DNA of 43,811 nucleotides. It comes from Nostoc sp. FACHB-280. Its GTDB lineage: Bacteria; Cyanobacteriota; Cyanobacteriia; Cyanobacteriales; Nostocaceae. The notes beneath the pieces were generated by a model. That model saw only the letters and a program-made list of their open reading frames with translations, made no database searches and was not told where the DNA came from. Below, one piece after another: positions 33,988 to 42,397 of this stretch; within the stretch, counting starts at the first letter, position 1, and each line of letters starts with the position of its first letter. The translations under genes were made by a program, and so were the position numbers. The DNA is taken from contig NZ_JACJSD010000054.1 in NCBI RefSeq assembly GCF_014697615.1, positions 1-43,811 on the forward strand, written 5' to 3'.

Positions 33988-36174
33988 TTAAGTGCGATCG
34001 CATTCCGTAACTTGCCAAAGAGCAACTTGCTGTCTGAGTTCTTCTATATCTAAATAATCATCAGCAAAAGCTTTGCGTAATAAAGCATGGGGTATAAACT
34101 CGTCATATTTTTGCATTTCTGGAGCTTCGGCTGTACTTACTAAATCTTCGGCGGAAATTCTTTGCTCACACAACGAAGCAATTTCTGTTTGTAGAGATTT
34201 CAGCTTACCTTTGCCTAATTTCAAAATCATATAATAAGGGTTCATTCCCCCTATACTACTAATTTCTAAAGATTCTCGGCAAAAAGCATTCAGCAATCTT
34301 TCTAAAGTGCGATAAGCTACTGTTCCCATCCAAGGGAAAATACAGCATTTATTTTTTTCTAATTGCAATATATTTGATTTTGCTAATCCCGCAGACTGAA
34401 ATAATTCTCTAACTGTTTTTAGCCGTTGTTGAGCATTTTTTTGTAAATAGCTATATTCAACATCTTCTATTAAAACCTGTCGCATCCGTTGTAAAATTTT
34501 AGTATGAATAGTACCGCCACCACCACGCCAATAAACCGTTGCCTTACCATCTACTTGTTTAGCTAAAACTAACTTTCTTTTAAAATCAACTTCTACAACT
34601 TCCCAAGTGCGACCAGCTAAACCAAATTGATTCCCCACAGGTGGCGGTGTCACAATACTACCAATTTCTGTTGTGCCTTGCTTCACAGTATATTCTTGAT
34701 TATCAGCAAACACAGCATAAAATTGAAATCTTCCGACTATCTTTTCTCCAGTCAAGCCGATGATTAATTTACCTTGCTCAGTTTGTTGAATATGACCAAT
34801 ATCAATTAAATACCGTAATAATAATTTCAAATCTGCTGGAGAAATTGCTACAAAAGGTGGCATGTTTAAAACTTGTTTAGCTAAACTTGCCGGGGATAAT
34901 TTTCCCGCCGCTAATAAAATACTCATTGTCTGATGATAAAGCAAACTCAAAGGATATTTTGGTGGCTTTATCGGCTCAATCCAGCGTTCTTCTAAATACA
35001 ATTGAATAATGGCGATACACTGTAAAAGTTGCCAGGGAATTTGCTCAGGAAGATATGCTTCCGATAATGGTTCATCTTCAGCACAAACAAAGCGCATATC
35101 CGCAGTTGCACCTCTTCTCCCAACCCGTCCTAATCTTTGTAAAAAACTAGCTACAGATAAAGGTGATTCTAACTGAATGACTCGCTCTAAATTACCGATA
35201 TCTATACCTAATTCTAAAGTGAGTGTTGCCGCAGTCACAGCAGGATGATGGGGTTCTTGCATAGCTTTTTCCGCAGCTTGGCGCAAACTGGCCGAGATAC
35301 TCCCGTGATGGACATGATAAATATCTGGTTGTGCCTGTTCTTGTGCAATTTGCCGCAAAGAAGCAATTACAGATTCAGTTTGAGTGCGATTATTCGCAAA
35401 GATAAGACATTTTTTATTTTGGCTAAGATTAAAAAGATAATTATCATATATTTCAGATGAATTAATATCATCACGAAGATAAAAATGTTCGACAGCCAGT
35501 TTAATTTGACGTTTACCAGCTTCAATTTTAGGAGTAATTACTTGTTTATCAGTTCCTGAACGCAGCCATTCTTCCGCCATTGAATAATCGCCAAGGGTAG
35601 CTGATAAACCAATGCGTCGGGGTTGTGATTGAATTGCATTGGCTAAACGCTGCAATTGACAAATAACCTGACAACCGCGTTCCGAACCCATAAAAGCATG
35701 AATTTCATCAATAATGACAAATTTTAAATCTCCAAACAAGCGCACTAAATCATGATGTTTATTTATTAATAAACTCTCCAAAGATTCTGGCGTAATTTGG
35801 AGAATACCTTGGGGATTTTTTAAAAGCTGATTTTTGCGACTTTGAGCCACATCACCATGCCAGTGATAAACAGGAATATCGGCTGTTTTAAGTAGTCCAT
35901 TAAGGCGTTCAAATTGGTCGTTAATCAACGCTTTAATCGGGCCGATATATAATGCACCGATTGTATTAGTAGGGTGATTATGTAATACAGTTAAAACTGG
36001 TAGAAATGCTGCTTCTGTTTTTCCCGCCGCCGTGGCTGCTGCTACTAACAAGTGAGCATCAGTGTCAAAAATCACTTCACAAGCAGCAATTTGCACTGGT
36101 CGTAATTCAGTCCAATTGTGATGGTAGATATATTCTTGAATGAAGGGTGCAAGTCGGTTAAAGGCATTAGTCAT
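33988..36174 (-). CDS. DEAD/DEAH-box Lhr-like helicase (BrxHI type)
   Basis: This superfamily 2 helicase has 728 residues. Motif I is AATAAGKT (45-52), motif Ia lies in YIGPIKALINDQ, TPESLESLL (128-136) precedes motif II DEIH (156-159), and motif III is SAT (191-193). The second RecA domain carries TLELGIDIGNLERVIQLESP and motif VI QRLGRVGRRG (346-355). The C-terminal 370 residues correspond to the extended Lhr/BrxHI region. BrxHI helicases accompany BrxD ATPases in type 2 and type 6 BREX defence. Here the BrxD-like gene lies directly upstream, but PglX, PglZ and PglW are absent. It is fourth in the minus-strand cluster. Confidence 0.9.
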   Translation of the reverse strand: MTNAFNRLAPFIQEYIYHHNWTELRPVQIAACEVIFDTDAHLLVAAATAAGKTEAAFLPVLTVLHNHPTNTIGALYIGPIKALINDQFERLNGLLKTADIPVYHWHGDVAQSRKNQLLKNPQGILQITPESLESLLINKHHDLVRLFGDLKFVIIDEIHAFMGSERGCQVICQLQRLANAIQSQPRRIGLSATLGDYSMAEEWLRSGTDKQVITPKIEAGKRQIKLAVEHFYLRDDINSSEIYDNYLFNLSQNKKCLIFANNRTQTESVIASLRQIAQEQAQPDIYHVHHGSISASLRQAAEKAMQEPHHPAVTAATLTLELGIDIGNLERVIQLESPLSVASFLQRLGRVGRRGATADMRFVCAEDEPLSEAYLPEQIPWQLLQCIAIIQLYLEERWIEPIKPPKYPLSLLYHQTMSILLAAGKLSPASLAKQVLNMPPFVAISPADLKLLLRYLIDIGHIQQTEQGKLIIGLTGEKIVGRFQFYAVFADNQEYTVKQGTTEIGSIVTPPPVGNQFGLAGRTWEVVEVDFKRKLVLAKQVDGKATVYWRGGGGTIHTKILQRMRQVLIEDVEYSYLQKNAQQRLKTVRELFQSAGLAKSNILQLEKNKCCIFPWMGTVAYRTLERLLNAFCRESLEISSIGGMNPYYMILKLGKGKLKSLQTEIASLCEQRISAEDLVSTAEAPEMQKYDEFIPHALLRKAFADDYLDIEELRQQVALWQVTECDRT

Positions 36175-36229
36175 GTTGAGTGTTCAGGCTGAAAATAATA
36201 CTATCTTTTAGCACAGAACACCCACTCTG

Positions 36230-36330
36230 TTGAAATTAGGATTTACGCAAAGACTCTCTCAAAATCTTATAACTTCGTTTCTTACCCTGCGGGAAGCCGC
36301 TTGCGCGTCTATGCGGGAAACAAAAAATAA
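36230..36330. repeat. Interspersed repeat fragment between helicase and ATPase genes
   Basis: The stretch aggatttacgcaaag (about 36238) resembles the ends of common cyanobacterial insertion elements, and ccctgcgggaagccgcttgc (36285-36304) resembles an interspersed Nostocales repeat. The 213-base gap in an otherwise tight gene cluster is largely made of this sequence. The identification is from memory of such repeats. Confidence 0.4.
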
Positions 36331-36387
36331 TTGTGCCAATAGTATACTGTCTAAAATATATTTTTTAGTATCCCCTTCTAGCTTTAA

Positions 36388-37716
36388 TTACAAACTAAAT
36401 TCTGCTGCGTCATCTTCATCGATAGCTGCATTTTTACCAACGGTTGTAGGTTTGAATTGAGAACCATGAACTAATTCGCTGAATGCCATTTTTGGATTTT
36501 GATGTAAGATATTCAGCACGCTAATAAAGTCGCGGATGATTTCGCCGGGGGTGAGTAAGGCTTCAGCGCCTAAGCGGCTAACGATTTCTTGTAAGAATTC
36601 GTGTAAGTTGCGATCGCTCAACGTTTTATCATAGCCATAGTGGGTTACATGAATTTCTTTCAGGCGTTGTAGAAGTGTACAAATTTCCGTCTCACTCAAG
36701 GGATTTAACCGAATAACTGGCCCTAAAAATTCCTGAACATTCGCTTGGGTAGCAAAGCGACTTTCTTTGGTACGTCTGCGCCAAGCTTGGTCAGCAAACA
36801 GTCCCCGGTTTTGGTCTTCTAAAAACTTGGTAGTACCACCAATAAAAATCCCCAGATGTTCGGCTTTGCATTGCATGGTATCGTTAAACATTGCCAATAG
36901 TCTGTTATAGTTCTTCTCGCGGGTAACTGTGGTGGATATTTGGTACAAATTTACCGCTTCATCTAATAATACTAATAAACCTTTATAACCAATTTCAGCC
37001 ACAAATTTAGCTAATAATTTAACGTAGTCGTACCAACTTTCATCATCAATAATTACCCGCACACCCAAAGCAGACCTAGCTTCAATTTTGGTGCTGAATT
37101 CCCCCCGCAACCACCGCAAAGCTGCATTTTTTAAATTATCATCATCTAATCGATAACCACGCCAATAAGCAATAATCACATTGCCAAAATCAAAACCGTG
37201 AACTAAATCTTCAATATACTGCACAACTTCTCTGATTTTGGCTTCTACTTGGTCATCAAAACCTTCGTCCGTTGGACGCATATTAGTTTCTTTAACTACT
37301 TCTTGTTGGATTTTATTAATCCAGCCTTCTAAAATTGAAACTAAAGCACCACCATCAGGACGGGTTTTGGTAGAAAGGTGACTCATTAATTCTCTATAAG
37401 TCGCTAAACCTTCATTATTACTACCTGCGAGGCGGCGTTCATAAGATAAATCAGCATCAGCTACTACAAAACCTTGCTCCATAGCACGGTTGCGAATCAT
37501 TTGTAGAAGAAAGCTTTTACCTGAACCATAGTTACCAATAATAAAGCGAAATGCTGCTACACCTTCTGCAATGTCATCTAGATTTTGTATGAGGCTTTTA
37601 AGTTCTTGTTCTCGACCGACTGCTATATGTTCAACTCCTAGTCTTGGTACTACTCCCGCACCCAGGGAATTAATTAAAGCAGTGGAAATTTTCTTCGAGA
37701 TTTTGAGCTTTGCCAT
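36388..37716 (-). CDS. BrxD/DUF2791-type P-loop ATPase
   Basis: This ATPase has 442 residues from Met 37716 (the frame opens at 37725). The N-terminus ALINSLGAGVVPRLGVEHIAVG is the DUF2791 (BrxC/BrxD) hallmark. Walker A is GNYGSGKS (61-68), followed by LLQMIRNRAMEQGFVVADAD. Walker B is LLVLLDEA (247-254). A sensor region reads GIFIGGTTKFLED. In BREX, BrxD works with the BrxHI helicase; together they are thought to act on DNA. Its stop is 213 bases before the helicase start and its start is about 55 bases after the stop of the TerB-C protein gene. No BREX modification genes are in the window, so a separate system is likely. Confidence 0.88.
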   Translation of the reverse strand: MAKLKISKKISTALINSLGAGVVPRLGVEHIAVGREQELKSLIQNLDDIAEGVAAFRFIIGNYGSGKSFLLQMIRNRAMEQGFVVADADLSYERRLAGSNNEGLATYRELMSHLSTKTRPDGGALVSILEGWINKIQQEVVKETNMRPTDEGFDDQVEAKIREVVQYIEDLVHGFDFGNVIIAYWRGYRLDDDNLKNAALRWLRGEFSTKIEARSALGVRVIIDDESWYDYVKLLAKFVAEIGYKGLLVLLDEAVNLYQISTTVTREKNYNRLLAMFNDTMQCKAEHLGIFIGGTTKFLEDQNRGLFADQAWRRRTKESRFATQANVQEFLGPVIRLNPLSETEICTLLQRLKEIHVTHYGYDKTLSDRNLHEFLQEIVSRLGAEALLTPGEIIRDFISVLNILHQNPKMAFSELVHGSQFKPTTVGKNAAIDEDDAAEFSL

Positions 37717-37771
37717 GTACTTCACTAGATTTTAGATTTCACCCAATAATAATTCTACGATAACAAGTAAT

Positions 37772-39043
37772 TTAATTTGATGATGCTTGCCTGCTCATCA
37801 AGTCTTCGTACATAGCAATCATTTTGCGGACATTGTGCAGATGTTCTGAATAAACTTCAGGATTGTCTTCTCCTGGTTCGATGATTAATTCCCCAATTGT
37901 ATCATTTGCCCTGTCATTAATAGAATCAATTAAGAGATTAGGCATAGTAATATTTGCTTCCGCAATTTGTTTAATTGTTGTTTTGGGGTTATCTGCTTGT
38001 AATATTGCTTTTAATACTTCAATTTCATGACCTGGTAATTTTTCTAACAAATTAGTCCATTCTTCTGGTAAGTCTTCACTGGGATCTTCTGAAGGTGCAA
38101 TTAAATCAGCAAATGGAAATAATTCGGGTTCATCTTCTAGGGAGAGATTTATTGGTATAGGTTCTAAATTTAGCGTTTCTGTTTGTTGCAGTAAGTCCCA
38201 AATTTGACTTTGTAATAAATCTCGTTCTCCTTGTAAGATTAAAATTTGACTGTTTAACTGCTCTATCTCTGATTGTTTATCAATTTTTTGTTGATGCAAT
38301 TCAGTTAAACTATTGGTGATTTTGTTCTTTTCTGTGGTGATATCTGCCAATAATTGATTTTGCTGATTAACACTATTTTCTAGCTCTTGAATTTCTAATC
38401 TGAGTTCATACATTTTTTCTTCTAGCTGCGGTTTGAGTCTACCTAGTAAAGTTAAGTTACTCTCAATCTCTTGCTTGTCTTGGCGCAGTTCATTAAGTTG
38501 AGTTTGTAACTGGGCAATTTCAGCATGAGAAACATTACTATGTAACTCTAGGCGGCGTTTTTCGGCTGAGAGGTTAGTACAAATGTTACTAAGTTCTGTA
38601 TTAGTTTTCTCTAGTGTTTGAATAGTATTTTTAAGGTTATTAGTCTCAGCTTCCAATTGCTTTTTTTGTCCGGCAAAATTACTCAATTCTCTATGTAGAC
38701 TATCTCTTTGATTGCGAGATTCGGCAATTTGATTTTGGAGTTTTTGAGTCTCGGCGTATAACAAGTTGTGATGTTCTTCGATTTGTTTGATTTCTCGATA
38801 AATGCGATTTTTTAAAGATTCTTGCTCTTTGATGCGTTTACGTAAGGTAGTTAACACCAGTAGTTCATGATGTCTCCGGCGCTTATCGACAAATAATGCT
38901 GCTGTATAGGTAGCAAGGACAGTAATTATGCCTGTTAGGAAAGCTTGACCAAAATTCCAATTTGGAACCAGACTAAGCCCAAAACTTACACTGAAGGCAA
39001 CTACACCTAGAAGAAATCGATTACTGACCATTACTGCTTGCAT
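37772..39043 (-). CDS. Membrane-anchored coiled-coil protein with TerB-C-like C-terminal domain
   Basis: The protein has 423 residues (Met5 is an alternative start). Two hydrophobic helices (about 9-25 and 33-52) form an N-terminal membrane hairpin, followed by basic KRRRHHE. Residues about 65-290 are a long, nearly uninterrupted coiled coil rich in Leu, Gln, Glu and Lys heptads. After an acidic linker (about 300-326) comes a compact domain (327-415) with EWTNLLEKLPGHEIEVLKAIL and MPNLLIDSINDRANDTIGELIIE. That matches the pattern I know for TerB-C domains (tellurite-resistance-associated, linked to helicase/ATPase neighbourhoods). Its likely role is to tether the downstream BrxD-like ATPase and helicase to the membrane. 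The domain call is from pattern memory. Confidence 0.75.
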   Translation of the reverse strand: MQAVMVSNRFLLGVVAFSVSFGLSLVPNWNFGQAFLTGIITVLATYTAALFVDKRRRHHELLVLTTLRKRIKEQESLKNRIYREIKQIEEHHNLLYAETQKLQNQIAESRNQRDSLHRELSNFAGQKKQLEAETNNLKNTIQTLEKTNTELSNICTNLSAEKRRLELHSNVSHAEIAQLQTQLNELRQDKQEIESNLTLLGRLKPQLEEKMYELRLEIQELENSVNQQNQLLADITTEKNKITNSLTELHQQKIDKQSEIEQLNSQILILQGERDLLQSQIWDLLQQTETLNLEPIPINLSLEDEPELFPFADLIAPSEDPSEDLPEEWTNLLEKLPGHEIEVLKAILQADNPKTTIKQIAEANITMPNLLIDSINDRANDTIGELIIEPGEDNPEVYSEHLHNVRKMIAMYEDLMSRQASSN

Positions 39044-39064
39044 ATTGCTGGTATGAATTCGTAA

Positions 39065-40420
39065 TTAAGATTGGGGCTGAGGATCAGATTTATTATTAGT
39101 TGTACCAAAGAGAGATAAATCTGCTTTTAGAAAGTCAATGAATTGTCGTGCTGTGCGTCCAGAACGGCCATTATGACGGGTTGCCCACTGTAATGCTTGA
39201 TATTCTAAATCTTCTGGACTGAGATTAATTTTGGCTTGTGACGCTAAATGACGAATAATTGTTAAATAAGTATTTTGATTTGCTGGCTCAAAGGTTAATG
39301 TCAAACCAAAGCGATCGCTAAATGATAACTTCTCTTGCATCGTATCCCCAGCATGGATTTCTTCATTATCCTTGGGAGAAGGTCTATCTGCGAAATACTC
39401 TCGAATTAAGTGACGGCGGTTAGAGGTAGCGTAGACAACTACATTTTGTGGTCGTGCTGTTAAGTTACCTTCTAAAACTACTTTAAGAGCTTTAAAAGCG
39501 TCGTCATCTTCCTCAAAGGAGAGGTCATCGACAAAAATGATAAATTTTTGTGGCAACCCGCGTAACTGTTCGACAATTTTTGGTAAATCATGTAAATCAG
39601 ATTTGCCAACTTCTAGTAGACGTAGGTTGCGATCGCTATACTCATTCAACAAAGATTTGACTAAAGAAGATTTCCCCGAACCGCGACTACCATAAAGTAA
39701 TACATGCAATGCTGTTTCACCCGCTAGTAAAAACTCTGTATTTTTCAGCAAAGCATCTCGCTGCCATTCGTAACCCACCAGTGTAGTTAACTTAATGGGG
39801 TCAGGATAAGGAATACCAACAAACTGCCCATCTTGCCAACGCAAGGCGCGATACTCAGCAAATAAACCTACGCCAAATTTTTGATAATAAGCGGCTAATT
39901 CTTCCACCGCATCAGCCCAATTTTCCCAATCTGGCAAATGCAGGGTTTGGTTGCTGCTATGATTGTGTTCTTGATACCAAACAACAGGCGAAACTGGCAA
40001 ATGAGTTACAGCTTGTACCCACTCGCTGAGAGAAGCTGTGCTGCATTCGTAAAGACTTTGTAAGATGTGTAAATCATGTTTAGCGGCTGCAATTAAAGCC
40101 GGGGGTAATTCCTCAAAATCTTGTTGCTGCGCCAGTCGGCTAAAGGGGTTTTCCGCCAGGAGTATTTGGGAAATTAAATGGTCTTCCCAATTTTGATTGC
40201 TTGCGGCTAAGGCGTGGAAGTAATTGCCATAGGCTTGCAGACAACTCCTGCCATCGGCATCAGTGTAACGTATTGCTTGCAACAGTTCCAGAAAGGCGAT
40301 CGCGGCTTCGCTCTGAAGGACAGATTGGTAAAGTAAAAGAGATGCTGCTTGACGTTGGAGGAATTGCACCTGGACATAGGACGAAGTACTTGCCGTTGGC
40401 ATTGCGAGAATATCCATCAA
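39065..40420 (-). CDS. DUF815 family P-loop ATPase
   Basis: This AAA-type ATPase has 451 residues (Met7 is an alternative start). The N-terminal 210 residues are helical and less conserved. The DUF815 ATPase region has Walker A GSRGSGKSS (244-252), Walker B FIIFVDDLSF (293-302) and sensor YATSNRRHLI (330-339). SDRFGLTLTFEP and the C-terminal ARHNGRSGRTARQF follow. It ends 21 bases before the TerB-C protein gene on the same strand, so the two are probably co-transcribed. DUF815 ATPases also occur alone in many bacteria, so membership of the defence-like cluster is suggested by position only. The cellular role is unknown. Confidence 0.88.
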   Translation of the reverse strand: MMDILAMPTASTSSYVQVQFLQRQAASLLLYQSVLQSEAAIAFLELLQAIRYTDADGRSCLQAYGNYFHALAASNQNWEDHLISQILLAENPFSRLAQQQDFEELPPALIAAAKHDLHILQSLYECSTASLSEWVQAVTHLPVSPVVWYQEHNHSSNQTLHLPDWENWADAVEELAAYYQKFGVGLFAEYRALRWQDGQFVGIPYPDPIKLTTLVGYEWQRDALLKNTEFLLAGETALHVLLYGSRGSGKSSLVKSLLNEYSDRNLRLLEVGKSDLHDLPKIVEQLRGLPQKFIIFVDDLSFEEDDDAFKALKVVLEGNLTARPQNVVVYATSNRRHLIREYFADRPSPKDNEEIHAGDTMQEKLSFSDRFGLTLTFEPANQNTYLTIIRHLASQAKINLSPEDLEYQALQWATRHNGRSGRTARQFIDFLKADLSLFGTTNNKSDPQPQS

Positions 40421-40504
40421 TCAACTAGGTGAAATAGCTAAATAGCTATGGTAAATTGTCTGCCGACCTTGGCTGTAAAGTCAAAATCTACATAGGTTTT
40501 AACA

Positions 40505-40822
40505 ATGAATTTAGGTATAATTGCTGCTTTTGCCTACGGTATCTTCGCAATTGTTGGTGGAATTATTGGCTACGTGCAAGCGCGTAGTCTGGTTTCACTT
40601 TTGAGTGGTGGTGTTAGTGGTTTGTTACTGATTTTATTTGCTTACTGGCACTTGCAAGGACAACCTTGGGGTTTAACTTTAGCCGCTTTTGTAGCTGGGG
40701 TTTTGGTGGTTGTGTTTGCTTTGAGGTTTGCCAAGACACGCAAATTTATGCCTGCGGGACTGATGATTGTTTTAGGGGCGCTGGCGCTGGTGTTGATGGT
40801 GCATCAACTGGTGGTTAAATAA
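40505..40822 (+). CDS. TMEM14/FAX-family small membrane protein
   Basis: The protein has 105 residues and four predicted membrane helices rich in Gly and Ala (GIFAIVGGIIGYVQARS, LLSGGVSGLLLILFAYW). The ending FMPAGLMIVLGALALVLM is characteristic of TMEM14. Plastid homologues (FAX1) export fatty acids from chloroplasts; the bacterial role is not settled. It is divergent from the DUF815 gene with an 84-base spacer. Confidence 0.85.
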   Translation: MNLGIIAAFAYGIFAIVGGIIGYVQARSLVSLLSGGVSGLLLILFAYWHLQGQPWGLTLAAFVAGVLVVVFALRFAKTRKFMPAGLMIVLGALALVLMVHQLVVK

Positions 40823-40897
40823 CATATAGATGAGTCTACTGAATTAGTACATTTATATTATTGTATAGCTGTGGCGATCGCTACAAATACTTTTACA

Positions 40898-40925
40898 CTT
40901 CCTGTTCCCTGTTCCCTGTTCCCTT
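40898..40925. repeat. Tandem repeat ttccctg (heptamer)
   Basis: Three or more copies of cctgttccctgttccctgtt-type heptamers lie directly upstream of the DUF4351 remnant. They sit where the missing 5' part of that gene should be. Confidence 0.8.
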
Positions 40926-40928
40926 TAA

Positions 40929-41390
40929 TTGGGAGATATTCGTGCTTTACCAATTTGGGTAGCATTGATGGTGTTGACAACGATAGATGAAGAAATTGCA
41001 CCCTCCGAAGCCAGATATTTGGTAGAGCGTTCAGCAACTGAGCAACCAGAAACCACCAGTCGCGCCATAATTGAGTTAGTCACAACAATTATGGTGTACA
41101 AGTTTGAGCAACTAAGTCGCACAGAGGTAGAAGCAATGCTAGGAATTACACTCAAGGAAACACGAGTTTACCGAGAAATTATAGAAGAAGGAGAGCAAAG
41201 AGGAAGAACCGCAGGAGAGCGATCGCTTGTTCTGCGTCAACTAACTCGTCGTGTGGGAGAATTATCTCAAGATGTGCGCGAACAAGTGGAAACTCTCTCC
41301 CTAGAACAATTAGAAAATTTGGGCGTAGCATTGTTAGATTTTACCGGTATGGCTGATTTACTCTCTTGGTTAGCAGCCACCTCAAAGTAA
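40929..41390 (+). pseudogene. 5'-truncated DUF4351 protein (Rpn/PD-(D/E)XK transposase-associated family remnant)
   Basis: The C-terminal half of a cyanobacterial Rpn-like nuclease is readable in 153 codons. LPIWVALMVLTTIDEEIAPSEARYLVERS and AIIELVTTIMVYKFEQLSRTEVEAMLGI are typical of the middle of these proteins. LVLRQLTRRVGELSQDVREQVETLSLEQLENLGVALLDF (split: LVLRQLTRRVGELS and QVETLSLEQLENLGVALLDF) is the DUF4351 tail. The N-terminal nuclease domain with its catalytic acids is missing: upstream sequence is a heptamer tract and the only start is a TTG. The remaining frame is open, so loss was by 5' deletion rather than by point decay. Confidence 0.75.
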
Positions 41391-42397
41391 AAGTAAGTAT
41401 TGTTAAAAACTTAGCTTGTTGCTGAATGTCATAAATAATGACTAATATTTGGCTGGAAAAAAGTCATCATCCTTTTGCCAAAGTATCCGGTTTTGCTGAT
41501 TCACCAGTGATAAATAAAAATAAGATTGCATGTGATTTTAACAGTTTTGGGTATAGTCGAGAGCTTACCCATTCAGCAACCGGGGTTTGTGCGTTCATAT
41601 TCAAGTAAAAATTCAGTAACCAAGAGTCAGAAGTCAGAAATAATTATTCAGCACCATATTCTGATGTCTGAATTCTGACTCGTGAATTTTTACATATCAC
41701 TTTGGTAAATTCTGCATATAGTATTTCCAACTAATTTCAGGCATAATCAACATCCTGAATTAGTTTTGCATCCTAATTTTTCATTAATATCCATCTTGAG
41801 AGAGTTATTTTTGGATAAGTCTTCAATTATTGCTGTGGATTGATGAGTCATACAATTCATAAGTTTTAGTTGTCCTTTGATCATTAGGCAACTAATAAAT
41901 CATGTTTTTGCTGTTACTGAATATTTATGCTGATATTTAAATTAACTCAAAAGATATGTGGTAGCCAAATGAAACCAAGACTGAAATCCTTTTATAGAAA
42001 GACTTTTGTCTCAATTTTACATGCTTGAGGTTAATGATTTTAACGCTGTTATAGTCAAAATAAATTAGCAATAAGTAATTTAGATTACTTTTTATATTTT
42101 TGTTGAATCAGAAAATATCAATGCCATAAACTAAGTAATAAACAAGTCTAGTAATTTTTGTCAATGTATATTATGATTTTAAAGATTTGATAGTAAAAAT
42201 AGTAATATTTAAAGCAAAAATAAAGTTATTAATGCCATTTTGGCAGTTCTAAGTATCAGAAATAAGATATTAGTGGAGAAGAAAGAATAATCGATATTTA
42301 GATATTTGTAGTTATCTACTTAAATTCCTCAAGTAACAATAATCCTGAAAATAAGTAATTGATTATCTCAGCACTTTTACGAAATAGGAAATCAAAT
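41391..42397. other. Long AT-rich intergenic region
   Basis: About one kilobase has no credible gene. It holds a hairpin element at 41605-41693. The rest (about 41700-42350) is strongly AT-rich with no terminator or recognised operator. It may be a deletion scar next to the DUF4351 remnant, or a long promoter region for the kinase gene. Confidence 0.5.
41605..41693. repeat. Palindromic element with two-step inverted repeats
   Basis: Outer perfect arms gtaaaaattca (41605-41615) and tgaatttttac (41683-41693), plus inner gagtcagaa (41624-41632) and ttctgactc (41673-41681), bracket a centre that repeats cagaa/ttctga units. It is probably a dispersed non-coding palindrome of MITE type. Confidence 0.7.

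Noticed and set aside
33988-40420. Calling the cluster a BREX system
   Set aside because: Only BrxD-like and BrxHI-like genes are present; PglX, PglZ, PglW/BrxC and BrxA/B are all missing from the window.
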